From Cohaesibacter celericrescens (GTDB lineage: Bacteria; Pseudomonadota; Alphaproteobacteria; Rhizobiales; Cohaesibacteraceae), in NCBI RefSeq assembly GCF_002866925.1, contig NZ_PKUQ01000054.1, forward strand, positions 62,001 through 126,000: 64,000 bases of DNA, given 5' to 3'. The notes beneath the pieces are model-generated. The model was given only the letters and a program-made list of their open reading frames with translations, was not told the origin of the DNA and made no database searches. Made by a program: the position numbers and the translations under genes. Shown here piece by piece: positions 44,597 through 53,874 of this stretch; within the stretch, counting starts at the first letter, position 1, and every line of letters starts with the position of its first letter.

Positions 44597-46836
44597 TTCC
44601 AACGGCGCAAAAGCAAGGCATTACTCACCACAGAGACCGAGCTAAAGGCCATTGCGCCACCGGCTAGAGCGGGATTGAGCATCCCTAAGGCGGCCAGCGG
44701 TATGCCAATAATATTATAGAAAAACGCCCAGAATAGATTCTGCCAGATCTTTTTATACGTCCTCTGGGCAATATCGAATGCAGCCCCCACCAAGCGGGTA
44801 TCCTCACGCATCAATGTTATCGCAGCCGCGCCGATAGCCACATCTGTACCCGACCCCATGGCGATGCCGATATCAGCCTGAGCCAAAGCAGGGGCGTCAT
44901 TGAGACCATCGCCCACCATCGCCACCACATGCCCCTCTTTTTGCAAGCTTTCCAGTTTGCTCAGCTTTTGACGGGGCGAAACACCACCGATGGCCTCATC
45001 CAAACCCAAGATTTCACCGACACGACGCACGGTCTCTGGCGCGTCACCACTCAGCAGAATTGTTTTCAGCCCCTTGGCTTTAAGCTCGGCAACGGCTTGC
45101 AAAGCCTCTTCTCGAACCTCATCGCGGAATCCCAGCAGCGCCACCAATACGCCGTTTTTAGCCACAGCGGAAACCGTCAGACCCTCAGTTTGAATATCAT
45201 GGCGCGCGGCATCCGCAGCAGACAATTCAACAGATTGAGCTTCTAAAAAACCAAAGGTCCCAATCAAGTAATCCGCTCCATTGACCCGGCCAGCCACACC
45301 TTCCCCGACATGGGCAACAATTTGCTCGGCAGACGGAATGGAACAGCCAAGATTCTGCGCAGCATTCAAACACGCCTTGGCCAACGGATGCTCACTCCCT
45401 GCCTGAACCGCGGCCACATCACCGATCAAATCCATCTCTGAATCTTGGGACAGCATGCGCGTGGTGACAAGACTTGGTTTGCCTCGGGTCAGTGTGCCGG
45501 TTTTATCAAACACCACATGGCTGACTTTGCCTGCGCGTTCCAACACGTCAATATCGCGGATCAAAACACCGCTTTTGGCCGCAGCACCCGTTCCCGCCAC
45601 CAGAGCCGTGGGCGTGGCAAGCCCCAACGCACAAGGGCAGGCAATCACCAAAACGGAAACAGAGGCCACCAGCGCCTGTTCCAGCGTGCCACCCGACAGC
45701 ATCCAGACAGCAAAAGTCAACAAAGCGATGCCAACAACCACCGGTACAAAAATAGCAGATATCCGGTCTGCCAGACTCTGCATTTTGGCCCGCCCCGTCT
45801 GGGCCTGATCGACCAATCGGATAATTCGAGCCAGCACGGTATCATCGCCCAGCGCCACAACTTCCAGCACCACAGCACCCACACCGTTGATCGCTCCGGT
45901 AATAACTTTCTCACCTGCTTGCCTTAACACCGGCTCGCTTTCGCCTGACAACAGGGCTTCGTTGAACTCACTGCGTCCTTCCTTAATGATTCCGTCTACG
46001 GGCACCACTTCACCCGGTAGCACGCGAATAAGATCGCCGGCCTTCACCGCTTCGATCGCCACGTGATGATCAGTTGAACCATCGGTACCAATCAGCCGCG
46101 CCTCTCGCGGCCGCAACCCCATCAAGGCATGCAGGGCATCCGCAGCACTGCGACGCGCGCGGCCTTCCAGCCACTTGCCAAAAACAATCAGCGTCAAAAT
46201 CGCAGCCGAGGCCTCAAAATAGAGATGCCCCACCGCCCCATCGCCTAACGTCAGCATTTGATACAGTGAAAAAAGAAACGCAGCACTGGTTCCCAGTGCG
46301 ACCAAAACATCCATATTGGCCGAACCACTGACCAACGCCTTGACCGCGCCTTGATAGAACCGCGCGCCAACAATAATTTGAACCGGCAACGCCAAAGCCA
46401 ACTGAAGCATTGGCGACAAATGCCACTGCACCCCAAACCAACCCAGCATCATCGGAGCAACCAACGGCAGGGTCAGCACAAGCGAGAATAAAAACAGATA
46501 AAAAGACTGCCTTTCTTCACGTGCCCGATCAGAATCCAGTTTTTCCGCCTGTGCTTTGCGCTCAGACAGACTGCCTTGGCGCAGGCTCGCACCAAAACCG
46601 GTTTTCTCGATCATGGCCTTGATGGCTGAGGCGTCATACCCATTATCGACGGTCACATCAGCCCGCTCAAGCGCCAAATTGACGTGCGCTTCAATGCCTT
46701 CCTTAGCATTGAGCACTCGCTCGACGCGCGAAGAACAGGCGGCACAATGCATACCGGTGATGTCAAACACCAAAGTCTTGTCTGCGTGCGAGGCATTAGA
46801 TTTGGCAATCGGAGAAGCGTCGGAACTTGGAGACAT
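44578..46836 (-). CDS. copA: Copper-translocating P1B-type ATPase
   Basis: A 752-residue inner-membrane pump exporting Cu(I). ATG 46836 fits the family better than a TTG ten codons upstream. One metal-binding domain (GMHCAAC, Cys31 and Cys34), eight hydrophobic helices, the actuator motif LSGESEP, the metal-site ACPCALGLATP, the phosphorylation motif VVFDKTGTLTRG, the SEHPLA nucleotide motif and GDGLNDAPALAQADIGIAMG are all present. No copper chaperone or CueR gene is adjacent. It is the downstream gene in the order creatininase then copA, but a 66-bp gap does not show co-transcription. Confidence 0.95.
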   Translation of the reverse strand: MSPSSDASPIAKSNASHADKTLVFDITGMHCAACSSRVERVLNAKEGIEAHVNLALERADVTVDNGYDASAIKAMIEKTGFGASLRQGSLSERKAQAEKLDSDRAREERQSFYLFLFSLVLTLPLVAPMMLGWFGVQWHLSPMLQLALALPVQIIVGARFYQGAVKALVSGSANMDVLVALGTSAAFLFSLYQMLTLGDGAVGHLYFEASAAILTLIVFGKWLEGRARRSAADALHALMGLRPREARLIGTDGSTDHHVAIEAVKAGDLIRVLPGEVVPVDGIIKEGRSEFNEALLSGESEPVLRQAGEKVITGAINGVGAVVLEVVALGDDTVLARIIRLVDQAQTGRAKMQSLADRISAIFVPVVVGIALLTFAVWMLSGGTLEQALVASVSVLVIACPCALGLATPTALVAGTGAAAKSGVLIRDIDVLERAGKVSHVVFDKTGTLTRGKPSLVTTRMLSQDSEMDLIGDVAAVQAGSEHPLAKACLNAAQNLGCSIPSAEQIVAHVGEGVAGRVNGADYLIGTFGFLEAQSVELSAADAARHDIQTEGLTVSAVAKNGVLVALLGFRDEVREEALQAVAELKAKGLKTILLSGDAPETVRRVGEILGLDEAIGGVSPRQKLSKLESLQKEGHVVAMVGDGLNDAPALAQADIGIAMGSGTDVAIGAAAITLMREDTRLVGAAFDIAQRTYKKIWQNLFWAFFYNIIGIPLAALGMLNPALAGGAMAFSSVSVVSNALLLRRWKARQTD

Positions 46837-46902
46837 ATCTGTTACCGCCAGAATGATTGAATGCAAGAGAGGTACAGTCTAAAGCCTCCAGTGGCTGGAA
46901 GG

Positions 46903-47688
46903 TCAAGCCATTCCTATCTGCAACCGCTGGACTTCTCGGGCATATACCAAGAATTCTTGAGCGATATTGGCCAAAAGCGTTTCGCCCTTCTCTGCACTCG
47001 CAATTCCAGCATTGCCAACCACTCCCGCCCCATTCAGATCCGAAGCCATCCAGCCGACTGACTTGCGCCCATAAAAGCGCACATGTTTATTTTGTTCAGC
47101 CACATCTTGCTGCAGCGATTTAAAGTTAGACGCCTTGCTCATATCAACAAGATTTGGCGCCATTGCGAGCATCAAGGATGTTTCAACCGCCCCGCCATGA
47201 ATGCCAAAGGCGATTTCGTCAGTTTCAAACAATCCGTCAGGATAGCCGAAGCGCAGCCAATTGGTTGCCGAAGCGAGCATGTTGTGATGGACCCGCAAAT
47301 CCTGAATGAGAATTTCCATCAAAGGCACATTGCCGCCGTGGCTGTTGATGATGATAAGACGCTTTATTCCCGCCCGTTTCACCGACAGACAAATATCCAT
47401 CCAGACCGGTAACAAATGCTTCCAGCTTGACGTCAACGTACCATCGCCATCCAAATGTTCTTCTGACCAACCCACCTGTTGAACGGGTAGAAAAACCAGC
47501 GGCAAGTTTATAGGTTTGCTTGCCACGACCCGTTCAATATAGCCTTCAGCCAGAACGGCATCCGTACCGGTTGGCAAATGCGGTCCATGCTGCTCAATAG
47601 CAGCAATAGGCAACACAGCCACCGCCTCTGCCAATCTGGGATCAGCAAAATCATCACGTCCCATTTCGCGCCAATGGCTTTTGATCAT
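46903..47688 (-). CDS. Creatininase family amidohydrolase
   Basis: A 261-residue enzyme starting MIKSHWREMG with GAGGAAA seven bases upstream. Metal-binding and catalytic blocks of the family are seen: IEQHGPHLPTGTDA (Glu32, His34, Asp43), NSHGGN near 118, and the GIHGGAVETSLML segment near 165. The family covers creatinine amidohydrolase, F420 biosynthesis-like and other amide-hydrolysing enzymes; the substrate here is unknown. It is divergent from an aminotransferase, with 135 bp between. Confidence 0.88.
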   Translation of the reverse strand: MIKSHWREMGRDDFADPRLAEAVAVLPIAAIEQHGPHLPTGTDAVLAEGYIERVVASKPINLPLVFLPVQQVGWSEEHLDGDGTLTSSWKHLLPVWMDICLSVKRAGIKRLIIINSHGGNVPLMEILIQDLRVHHNMLASATNWLRFGYPDGLFETDEIAFGIHGGAVETSLMLAMAPNLVDMSKASNFKSLQQDVAEQNKHVRFYGRKSVGWMASDLNGAGVVGNAGIASAEKGETLLANIAQEFLVYAREVQRLQIGMA

Positions 47689-47823
47689 TGAATTTCCTCG
47701 TTTGATCCGTTGGCTTAATCTAACCCCATTCTTTACCTTAGACCAGTAGCTCAACGGACTTTACGCGCGCTCGGGCACCGCCTATCTTAGCCGCAAACAA
47801 CAATCTGACAGCTGGGAGGCCAC

Positions 47824-48999
47824 ATGCTTAGACCCATATCCAATTTTGAAAGCCTCGGCGATGAGAATGCCTTTGCCGTTCTGGCACGCGCCAACCAATT
47901 GGCCGCAGAAGGCCGCGATATCATCAATCTGGGCATTGGTCAGCCCGATTTTAAAACGCCCGACCATATTGTTCAGGCAGCCATTGATGCCCTTAACGCC
48001 GGAGAGCATGGCTATACACCGGCCATTGGCATCCCCAAACTACGCGAAGCAGTGGCAGATGATTTGAACCGCCGCCACGGTGCGAGCATCAGCCCCGATG
48101 AAGTCATGATCATGCCCGGTGGCAAAGTCACCATGTATATGGCCATCACCATGTTCGGTCAGCCAGGCGCCGAAATCCTATATCCAGACCCGGGCTTTCC
48201 CATTTACCGCTCAATGATTGAATTCACCGGTGCAAAACCAGTGCCTGTGCCTCTGCGCGAGGAAAACGGCTTTGCCTTTTCGGCAGACGAATTGCTAGGC
48301 CTCATCACGCCTGCCACGCGCTTGATCATCGTCAACAGCCCCTCCAACCCGACCGGAGGTGTCACCCCCAAAAGCGAAATCGACAAATTGGTCAAGGGAT
48401 TGCAGGCTTTCCCCGATGTCGCCATCATGTCCGATGAAATCTACTCCCGCATGACCTTTGACGGTCTGGAGCATCAAAGCCTGACCTCTTATCCTGAACT
48501 CAAAGATCGGCTGATCCTGCTGTCCGGTTGGTCAAAAACCTATGCCATGACCGGCTGGCGTTTGGGATTTTCTGTCTGGCCCAAACAATTGTATGATGAT
48601 GTACGCAAGCTGGCGGTCAACTCCTACTCATGCGTCAATAGCGCAGCGCAGTTCGCCGGCATTGCCGCCATCAATGGGCCACAAGAGGCCGCTGACGCAA
48701 TGATGGTGGAATTTGACACCCGCAGAAAGGCAGTCGTAGAAGCATTAAACGGCCTGCCAAGCGTGTCCTGCGTGACACCCAAAGGCGCCTTTTATGCTTT
48801 CCCCAACATCAGCCAGACTGGGTTCAAAGCCAAAGACCTTTCGTCACGGCTTCTGGAAGAAGCTGGAGTTGCAACAATCGGAGGACCCGATTTCGGGGTC
48901 TATGGCGAAGGCTACATCCGCCTGTCCTACGCCAACAGTCTGGACAACATCCTCAAAGCAGTTGAGCGCATGGGGGAATTCCTAAGCAAAAACGGCTAA
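47824..48999 (+). CDS. Pyridoxal-phosphate aminotransferase, class I/II
   Basis: A 391-residue fold-type I aminotransferase (AspC/aspartate-aromatic group). NLGIGQPDF near residue 36, NSPSNPTGG near 177, DEIYSRMTF near 205, the Schiff-base lysine in SGWSKTYAMTGWRLG (Lys238) and a C-terminal arginine in GYIRLSYANS are visible. GGAGG precedes the ATG. Substrate cannot be fixed from these motifs. It ends at a strong terminator shared with the facing TRAP operon. Confidence 0.92.
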   Translation: MLRPISNFESLGDENAFAVLARANQLAAEGRDIINLGIGQPDFKTPDHIVQAAIDALNAGEHGYTPAIGIPKLREAVADDLNRRHGASISPDEVMIMPGGKVTMYMAITMFGQPGAEILYPDPGFPIYRSMIEFTGAKPVPVPLREENGFAFSADELLGLITPATRLIIVNSPSNPTGGVTPKSEIDKLVKGLQAFPDVAIMSDEIYSRMTFDGLEHQSLTSYPELKDRLILLSGWSKTYAMTGWRLGFSVWPKQLYDDVRKLAVNSYSCVNSAAQFAGIAAINGPQEAADAMMVEFDTRRKAVVEALNGLPSVSCVTPKGAFYAFPNISQTGFKAKDLSSRLLEEAGVATIGGPDFGVYGEGYIRLSYANSLDNILKAVERMGEFLSKNG

Positions 49000-49119
49000 T
49001 TTTTTAACCCGTAGAGCCCGACTTGGATTGCACGAGGGCGAACCTGCGCGGCATCAAAACGAGCAGAAACCGCAGGGCTCAACTGAACATCAGCCGTTCC
49101 CTACGGTGATATAACAAGA

Positions 49120-49150
49120 AAAGCCGCATCATAATCAAAGATGCGGCTTT
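49120..49150 (+). terminator. Bidirectional terminator between aminotransferase and second TRAP operon
   Basis: Perfect 11-bp stem AAAGCCGCATC / GATGCGGCTTT with a nine-base loop; A-rich left flank and T-rich right end. Confidence 0.85.
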
Positions 49151-49190
49151 ATCAATTGCTCAGACAAGAGGTCGTTTAAGCCCCATGGCT

Positions 49191-50591
49191 TTATCGCGTT
49201 ACGATCTCCGGCCCCATCAAAGCGGTAGGGATCGCCGTAGAGAGCCACGGAATATAGGTAACCAACACAAGGAAGATCATCAAAATCCCTACCCATGGCA
49301 AGGCCGCTCGCACCACCTGAAAGAGCGACATGCCAGTGATACCCGAGGTCACAAACAGATTGAGACCGATAGGCGGTGTGATCATACCGATCTCCATATT
49401 CACCACCATGATGATACCCAAGTGAATAGGATCAACACCCAATTCAATAGCAATCGGGAAGACAACCGGAGCGACGATCAACAATAGCCCTGACGGTTCC
49501 ATGAACTGCCCACCAATCAACAACAGCACATTGACGGCAATCAGGAAGGTGAACCAGTTGAAACCGGCACCAACCATCAAATCGGTGATTTGTTGAGGAA
49601 TGCGCTCGGTCGTTAAGACATGAGCAAACAGCAATGCGTTGGCAATGATGAACATCAGCATGATGGTCGTCTTGGCCGAGTCGGTCATGACCTTCTGTGT
49701 ATCACGATGCACCAGAGCCATCGGAAAGCGCGTGATCGTCATATAGAGATTGCGAAACACCAATTCCGGCAGGCTTTCGCTTGGCCGGCGCCACAAGACA
49801 CCGCGCAATGGCCCCATATCGCGATAAACAAACAACGCCACAAACGCTGCATACACAGCAGCAACAGCAGCCGCTTCAGTTGGTGTAAATACCCCGCCGT
49901 AAATCCCCCCGAGAATGATGACAATCAGGAACAGGCCAAAGGACGAATCCAAAGCGGCAGACAAAAATTCACGCCGTCCCTGCCATGGCTGGCGCGGATA
50001 ATTGTTGCGTTTGGCCGAAATATAGATTCCGACCATCAACATGGCACCTGCCAGAAGACCAGGTATGATCCCCGCTAGAAACATACGCCCGACGGACACA
50101 TCCGTGGCAGCCGCATAAACCACCATCACGATCGACGGCGGAATAAGAATGCCCAACGTGCCAGCATTGGCGATAATGCCTGCGGCAAACTCCTTGGGAT
50201 ATCCAACTTCTTTCATACCCGCAATCACGATCGTACCGATCGCCACCACAGTCGCGGGAGACGAACCGGACAGCGCTGCAAACAACATACAGGCAAAGAC
50301 CCCAGCCATCGCCAATCCGCCAGGGAATGGCCCTACGACCACAATAGCAAATCGAATGATCCTCTTTGCTACCCCTCCAGTCGCCATAAAGCTCGACGAC
50401 ACCACAAAGAAGGGAATAGCCAAAAGCGTGTAATGCTCAGTCGCTTCGAACAGCTTTTGTGCCATCGAAGACAAGCTGTCATTTGAGAAAAATTGAATGA
50501 AAACAACGCTAGACAGACCCAAAGAGATTGAAATGGGCGCACCCAACAACAGCAGGCTCAAGACCATGCCAAATAGAAATAGAGTATCCAT
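49191..50591 (-). CDS. dctM: TRAP transporter large permease DctM
   Basis: A 466-residue inner-membrane transporter subunit. LGAPISISLGLSSVVF, ALSGSSPATVVAIGTIVIAGM and GTLGILIPPSIVMVVYA are the DctM signatures; a loop of about 70 residues (WRRPSESLPELVFRNLYM) splits the second half. The C-terminal GMITPPIGLNLFVTSGITG is typical of the C4-dicarboxylate subgroup. GGAGA precedes the ATG, 12 bp after dctQ. With DctQ and the binding protein at 51295 it forms a sodium-coupled dicarboxylate importer. Confidence 0.94.
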   Translation of the reverse strand: MDTLFLFGMVLSLLLLGAPISISLGLSSVVFIQFFSNDSLSSMAQKLFEATEHYTLLAIPFFVVSSSFMATGGVAKRIIRFAIVVVGPFPGGLAMAGVFACMLFAALSGSSPATVVAIGTIVIAGMKEVGYPKEFAAGIIANAGTLGILIPPSIVMVVYAAATDVSVGRMFLAGIIPGLLAGAMLMVGIYISAKRNNYPRQPWQGRREFLSAALDSSFGLFLIVIILGGIYGGVFTPTEAAAVAAVYAAFVALFVYRDMGPLRGVLWRRPSESLPELVFRNLYMTITRFPMALVHRDTQKVMTDSAKTTIMLMFIIANALLFAHVLTTERIPQQITDLMVGAGFNWFTFLIAVNVLLLIGGQFMEPSGLLLIVAPVVFPIAIELGVDPIHLGIIMVVNMEIGMITPPIGLNLFVTSGITGMSLFQVVRAALPWVGILMIFLVLVTYIPWLSTAIPTALMGPEIVTR

Positions 50592-50603
50592 GAAGCCTGT
50601 CTC

Positions 50604-51200
50604 CTAAACCGCATCTTTGTTTTCAGCGACAAGGTCTTCGGCCTCGTGGCTAGCAATCATCATGCGCCGATCGCCGGTTATGATCTGCCATGCGGCTTGC
50701 AAACAGCGAAAAGCAAATAAGACCAATCCAATGGGTAATATCGAAAAGGCAAACCAACGTGGGACTTCATTGTCAAAAATCTCCCAGCCGATTGCAGGCG
50801 CCACACCATTAGCAAACCAATCGGGAAACCTCAGGTCCTGCATGCCCAAACTGAATTTATGCAATTTAGAGAGATAGGTTATTGAGCCATCCAGCAGCAT
50901 CAGCGCGTAGAGAACACCCGTCAACGCACCAAACACCGCGACAATGCGAAACAAGCGCTTGGGCAACAGAGCCACAATGGCATCAACACCCAAATGCGCA
51001 CCGATTTTGACCCCATAGGACATGCCAAACAGAATCATCCAAGCATACATCAAGGTGGTAGCCTCAAGTGCGGCCCCCCACCCGGTGTTGAAAACATAAC
51101 GAGCAATCACCTGAGAAAAGGTCAGCAGCACCATGCCTGCCATCAACAGCGCGATCACGGTCTCTTCAAATTTGGTGACAATCCGAGAAAGTCGTTCCAT
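50604..51200 (-). CDS. dctQ: TRAP transporter small permease DctQ
   Basis: A 198-residue protein with four membrane helices. ATG 51200 has GGGGGG upstream; a longer frame to 51320 is unlikely. Family blocks: MVLLTFSQVIARYVFNTGWGAALEATTLMYAWMILFG and the GAHLGVDAIVALLP loop. It lies 94 bp after the dctP stop, downstream of a hairpin, and 12 bp before dctM. Confidence 0.92.
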   Translation of the reverse strand: MERLSRIVTKFEETVIALLMAGMVLLTFSQVIARYVFNTGWGAALEATTLMYAWMILFGMSYGVKIGAHLGVDAIVALLPKRLFRIVAVFGALTGVLYALMLLDGSITYLSKLHKFSLGMQDLRFPDWFANGVAPAIGWEIFDNEVPRWFAFSILPIGLVLFAFRCLQAAWQIITGDRRMMIASHEAEDLVAENKDAV

Positions 51201-51241
51201 ATCAGCCCCCCCTGCACTGCCAGAACAGCGCATTAGTGTAA

Positions 51242-51268
51242 AAGAAGGGCAGATACGCCGCCCTTCTT
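51242..51268 (-). terminator. Hairpin between dctP and dctQM of the second TRAP operon
   Basis: Nine-bp stem AAGAAGGGC / GCCCTTCTT with a nine-base loop, followed on the minus strand by TTACAC and preceded by the dctP stop 27 bases away. It probably reduces read-through to the membrane subunits. Confidence 0.65.
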
Positions 51269-51294
51269 CATGACTGTCGAATTTTGTAAGGAAA

Positions 51295-52290
51295 TTAGTT
51301 GTTGGCAGACAACGCCGCATCGATCAGATCCTGACCAATATCATCTTTAAACTGATCCCAGACCGGATTCATGGCATCCACCCATGCTTGACGCTGCTCT
51401 GGTGTCAATTCACGGATCACACTGCCAGCTTCAGCGATTTTTGCGCGGTTTTGCTCGTTGATCTCGGTGGACATGGCATTACGGGTCGCGGCCACTTCAT
51501 CCATAATGGTTTTTAACTGGGTGCGGATGCCCTCGTCCAAACCATCCCACCATTCAACAGACGTAACCACGAGGTAATCAAGCACCTGATGATTGGTCAC
51601 AGTGACACCGTCCTGCACCTCAAAGAATTTTTTGGTGTAAATGTTAGACCAAGTATTTTCCTGACCATCAACAACGCCGGTTTGCAAGGCACCATAGACT
51701 TCAGCGAAAGCGAGTTTCTGAGGGTTGGCGTCCAAAGCTTCGATCATAGCAACGGCCACTTCAGAGGTCTGCACGCGGAACTTCATGCCGGCAGCGTCCG
51801 TTGGCAAAAGCAGCGGTTTGCCCGCAGAAAAATGCTTGATGCCATTATGCCAATAACCAAGACCCTGAAGGCCTTTGCGTTGCATGGAATCAAGCAATTT
51901 TTGACCATCGGCAGAGGTCTGGAAGCGATCAACCGCATTGATGTCTTTAAACAGGAAAGGCAAGTCGAAGATGCGAAATTTTTTGGTAAAACGCTCGAAT
52001 TTAGCCAAGGAAGGCGCCGCCATCTGAACATCACCAAGAAGCAGTGCTTCAAGCACTTTATCATCATTGAAAAGTTGGGAGTTCGGGAAAACTTCCATGC
52101 ATGCTTTGCCGTTCATTTCTTCATTGACACGCTTTGCCAACAATGCTGCGGCTTCCCCTTTGGGATGGCCGGTGGCAGCAGTCACATGGCTGAACTTGAT
52201 AACAATCTCGCCCTCGTCACAATTGGCAAATGCAGGGGCTGCACTCAAAGCAAAGGCGGTAGCCGCAGCGGCCATAACCAGTTTCTTCAT
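51295..52290 (-). CDS. dctP: TRAP transporter binding protein DctP (C4-dicarboxylate type)
   Basis: A 331-residue periplasmic protein with a Sec signal (MKKLVMAAAATAFALSAAPAFA) and GGAGGAG upstream. The mature start IVIKFSHVTAATGHPKGEAA, FPNSQLFNDDKVLEALLLGDVQMAAPS, the ligand-binding arginine in AAGMKFRVQTSEV and GVVDGQENTWSNIYTKKFFEVQ match the DctP group for malate, succinate and fumarate. It is the first gene after the sigma54 promoter at 52355-52369, so it should be controlled by the adjacent DctB-DctD pair. Confidence 0.94.
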   Translation of the reverse strand: MKKLVMAAAATAFALSAAPAFANCDEGEIVIKFSHVTAATGHPKGEAAALLAKRVNEEMNGKACMEVFPNSQLFNDDKVLEALLLGDVQMAAPSLAKFERFTKKFRIFDLPFLFKDINAVDRFQTSADGQKLLDSMQRKGLQGLGYWHNGIKHFSAGKPLLLPTDAAGMKFRVQTSEVAVAMIEALDANPQKLAFAEVYGALQTGVVDGQENTWSNIYTKKFFEVQDGVTVTNHQVLDYLVVTSVEWWDGLDEGIRTQLKTIMDEVAATRNAMSTEINEQNRAKIAEAGSVIRELTPEQRQAWVDAMNPVWDQFKDDIGQDLIDAALSANN

Positions 52291-52354
52291 TCTTGTCTCC
52301 TCCCAGAGAATCATAGTCATGATTAAACCCAACAAGGGTATGATCTGAGAGTTA

Positions 52355-52369
52355 GCAAGCCTCGTGCCA
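52355..52369 (-). promoter_or_regulatory. Sigma54 promoter of the dctPQM operon
   Basis: On the minus strand TGGCACG-AGGC-TTGC matches the -24/-12 consensus TGGCACG-N4-TTGC in every fixed base. It lies about 65 bp upstream of the dctP ATG at 52290 and reads toward it. Confidence 0.9.
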
Positions 52370-52466
52370 GTTGCCCAAACAAGTTGCTCATTACTCGTAA
52401 AGGCTTGAATTCAAAGCATACCAGCCATGTAACAATGGCATACTCAGTTCAGTTGCTTGAAATCTC

Positions 52467-52518
52467 TGGGTAGGTTCCCACACAAACACACCTCCACCTG
52501 CGTGGAAACCCACACAAA
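52467..52518 (-). promoter_or_regulatory. Candidate DctD upstream activator sites
   Basis: CCCACACAAA occurs at 52477-52486 and again at 52509-52518, 32 bp apart (three helical turns), each next to a small dyad (TGGGTAGGTTCCCA and GTGGAAACCCAC). They lie roughly 100-160 bp upstream of the sigma54 promoter, the usual position for tandem activator sites. That DctD binds them is inferred. Confidence 0.6.
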
Positions 52519-52535
52519 TTATGCAAGACAATTGA

Positions 52536-53867
52536 TCAATCGAGGCCATACTTGGTCAGTTTGTCATAGAGCGTTTTGCGACCGATACCCAAAAACTCGG
52601 CGGTCTTTGTACGGCAATCGTCTTGTTGTTTGAGAGCCTCCATGATCAATTGCTTTTCATAAGCACCAACACGCGTTGGCAGCGACGCGTTGCTCGCAGC
52701 AAGCACCCCGGTCTCTTCTTTCCCCAGTTTTAAAGGCAAACCAAGAACAAAGCGATCCGCAGCATTGCGCAATTCGCGCACATTTCCTGGCCAATCATAA
52801 GAGATTAGACGGTCCAAAACAGCCGTCGTCAGATCGGGAATGTCCTTGCGATAACGAGATCGCGCACCCCGTACCAGAAAATTAAAAAGATCAGGAATAT
52901 CTTCTTTGCGCTCCCGCAATGGCGGGATTTGCAAAGTAACCACATTCAAACGATAGAACAGGTCTGGACGAAAACGCCCATCCCGTCCTGCCAGATCAAG
53001 ATCTATCTTGGTGGCCGCAATGAAACGAACATCAAGTGGGATCAGGTCATTGGTGCCCAGCGGCTCTACAGCGCGTTCTTCAATTACCCTCAAAAGTTTA
53101 ACCTGTAATTCAAGAGGCATAGCCTCGATTTCATCGAGAAAGACAGTGCCGCCGTTGGCGTGCTGCAATTTACCGATTCGTTTGGCAGATGCTCCGGTAA
53201 AAGCACCCAGCGCATGGCCAAACAACTCGGACTCAATGATATCAGCAGGCAATCCGCCGCAATTGAGCGCCACAAATGGCTGCATTGATCGTCGCCCTTC
53301 TTCGTGCAACGCCCGTGCCACCATTTCCTTGCCGCAGCCTGTTTCCCCTTCGACGAGAATATCGGCATCCGTGTCGGCCAAAGCCAAGATTTCGGCCCGT
53401 AAGCGGTGCATGACAGCCGACTGGCCAACAAGCCGCCCTTCCAGTTTGCTCTCCTCGGCCAATTCCTGACGCAAGGCTCTGTTTTCCAAGACAAGTCGCC
53501 GCTTTTCCACTGCGCGTGCCACAACGCTAACAAGCTGAGCCACTGGAAACGGCTTTTCTATGAAGTCATAAGCACCACTGCGCATAGCTTCCACTGCCAG
53601 CGGCACGTCCCCGTGACCAGTAATTAAGATAACCGGGAATGCATCATCCAGCTCATATACCTGTTTCATCAAAACGAGGCCATCATCTGCCCCGAGCCGG
53701 ATGTCAGAAATCAAGATCCCGTCGAGGTGGCGGGAGATCATCTCGAGAACACCGTCCGGACTGTAAAAATCCTGCACCTCATAGCCTGCTAGTTCAAGCC
53801 CCTGACGCAGTGCAAAACGAACATCTTCTTCATCTTCTGCCAACAGTATTATGGGCTGACGCTGCAT
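52536..53867 (-). CDS. dctD: C4-dicarboxylate response regulator DctD (sigma54 activator)
   Basis: A 443-residue NtrC-family activator. ATG 53867 has GAGG five bases upstream; a GTG five codons earlier (53882) would overlap dctB. Receiver with the acidic pair in LLAEDEEDVRFALRQG, phosphoacceptor Asp in ILISDIRLG near residue 50 and Lys in DFIEKPF near 100; AAA+ domain with GETGCGKEMVARAL, GAFTGA and GGTVFLDEIEAMP; and a C-terminal Fis-type helix-turn-helix (DDCRTKTAEFLGIGRKTLYDKLTKYG). It follows dctB and faces the same way as the TRAP genes, lying just upstream of their sigma54 promoter. Confidence 0.94.
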   Translation of the reverse strand: MQRQPIILLAEDEEDVRFALRQGLELAGYEVQDFYSPDGVLEMISRHLDGILISDIRLGADDGLVLMKQVYELDDAFPVILITGHGDVPLAVEAMRSGAYDFIEKPFPVAQLVSVVARAVEKRRLVLENRALRQELAEESKLEGRLVGQSAVMHRLRAEILALADTDADILVEGETGCGKEMVARALHEEGRRSMQPFVALNCGGLPADIIESELFGHALGAFTGASAKRIGKLQHANGGTVFLDEIEAMPLELQVKLLRVIEERAVEPLGTNDLIPLDVRFIAATKIDLDLAGRDGRFRPDLFYRLNVVTLQIPPLRERKEDIPDLFNFLVRGARSRYRKDIPDLTTAVLDRLISYDWPGNVRELRNAADRFVLGLPLKLGKEETGVLAASNASLPTRVGAYEKQLIMEALKQQDDCRTKTAEFLGIGRKTLYDKLTKYGLD

Positions 53868-53874
53868 GATTTCC

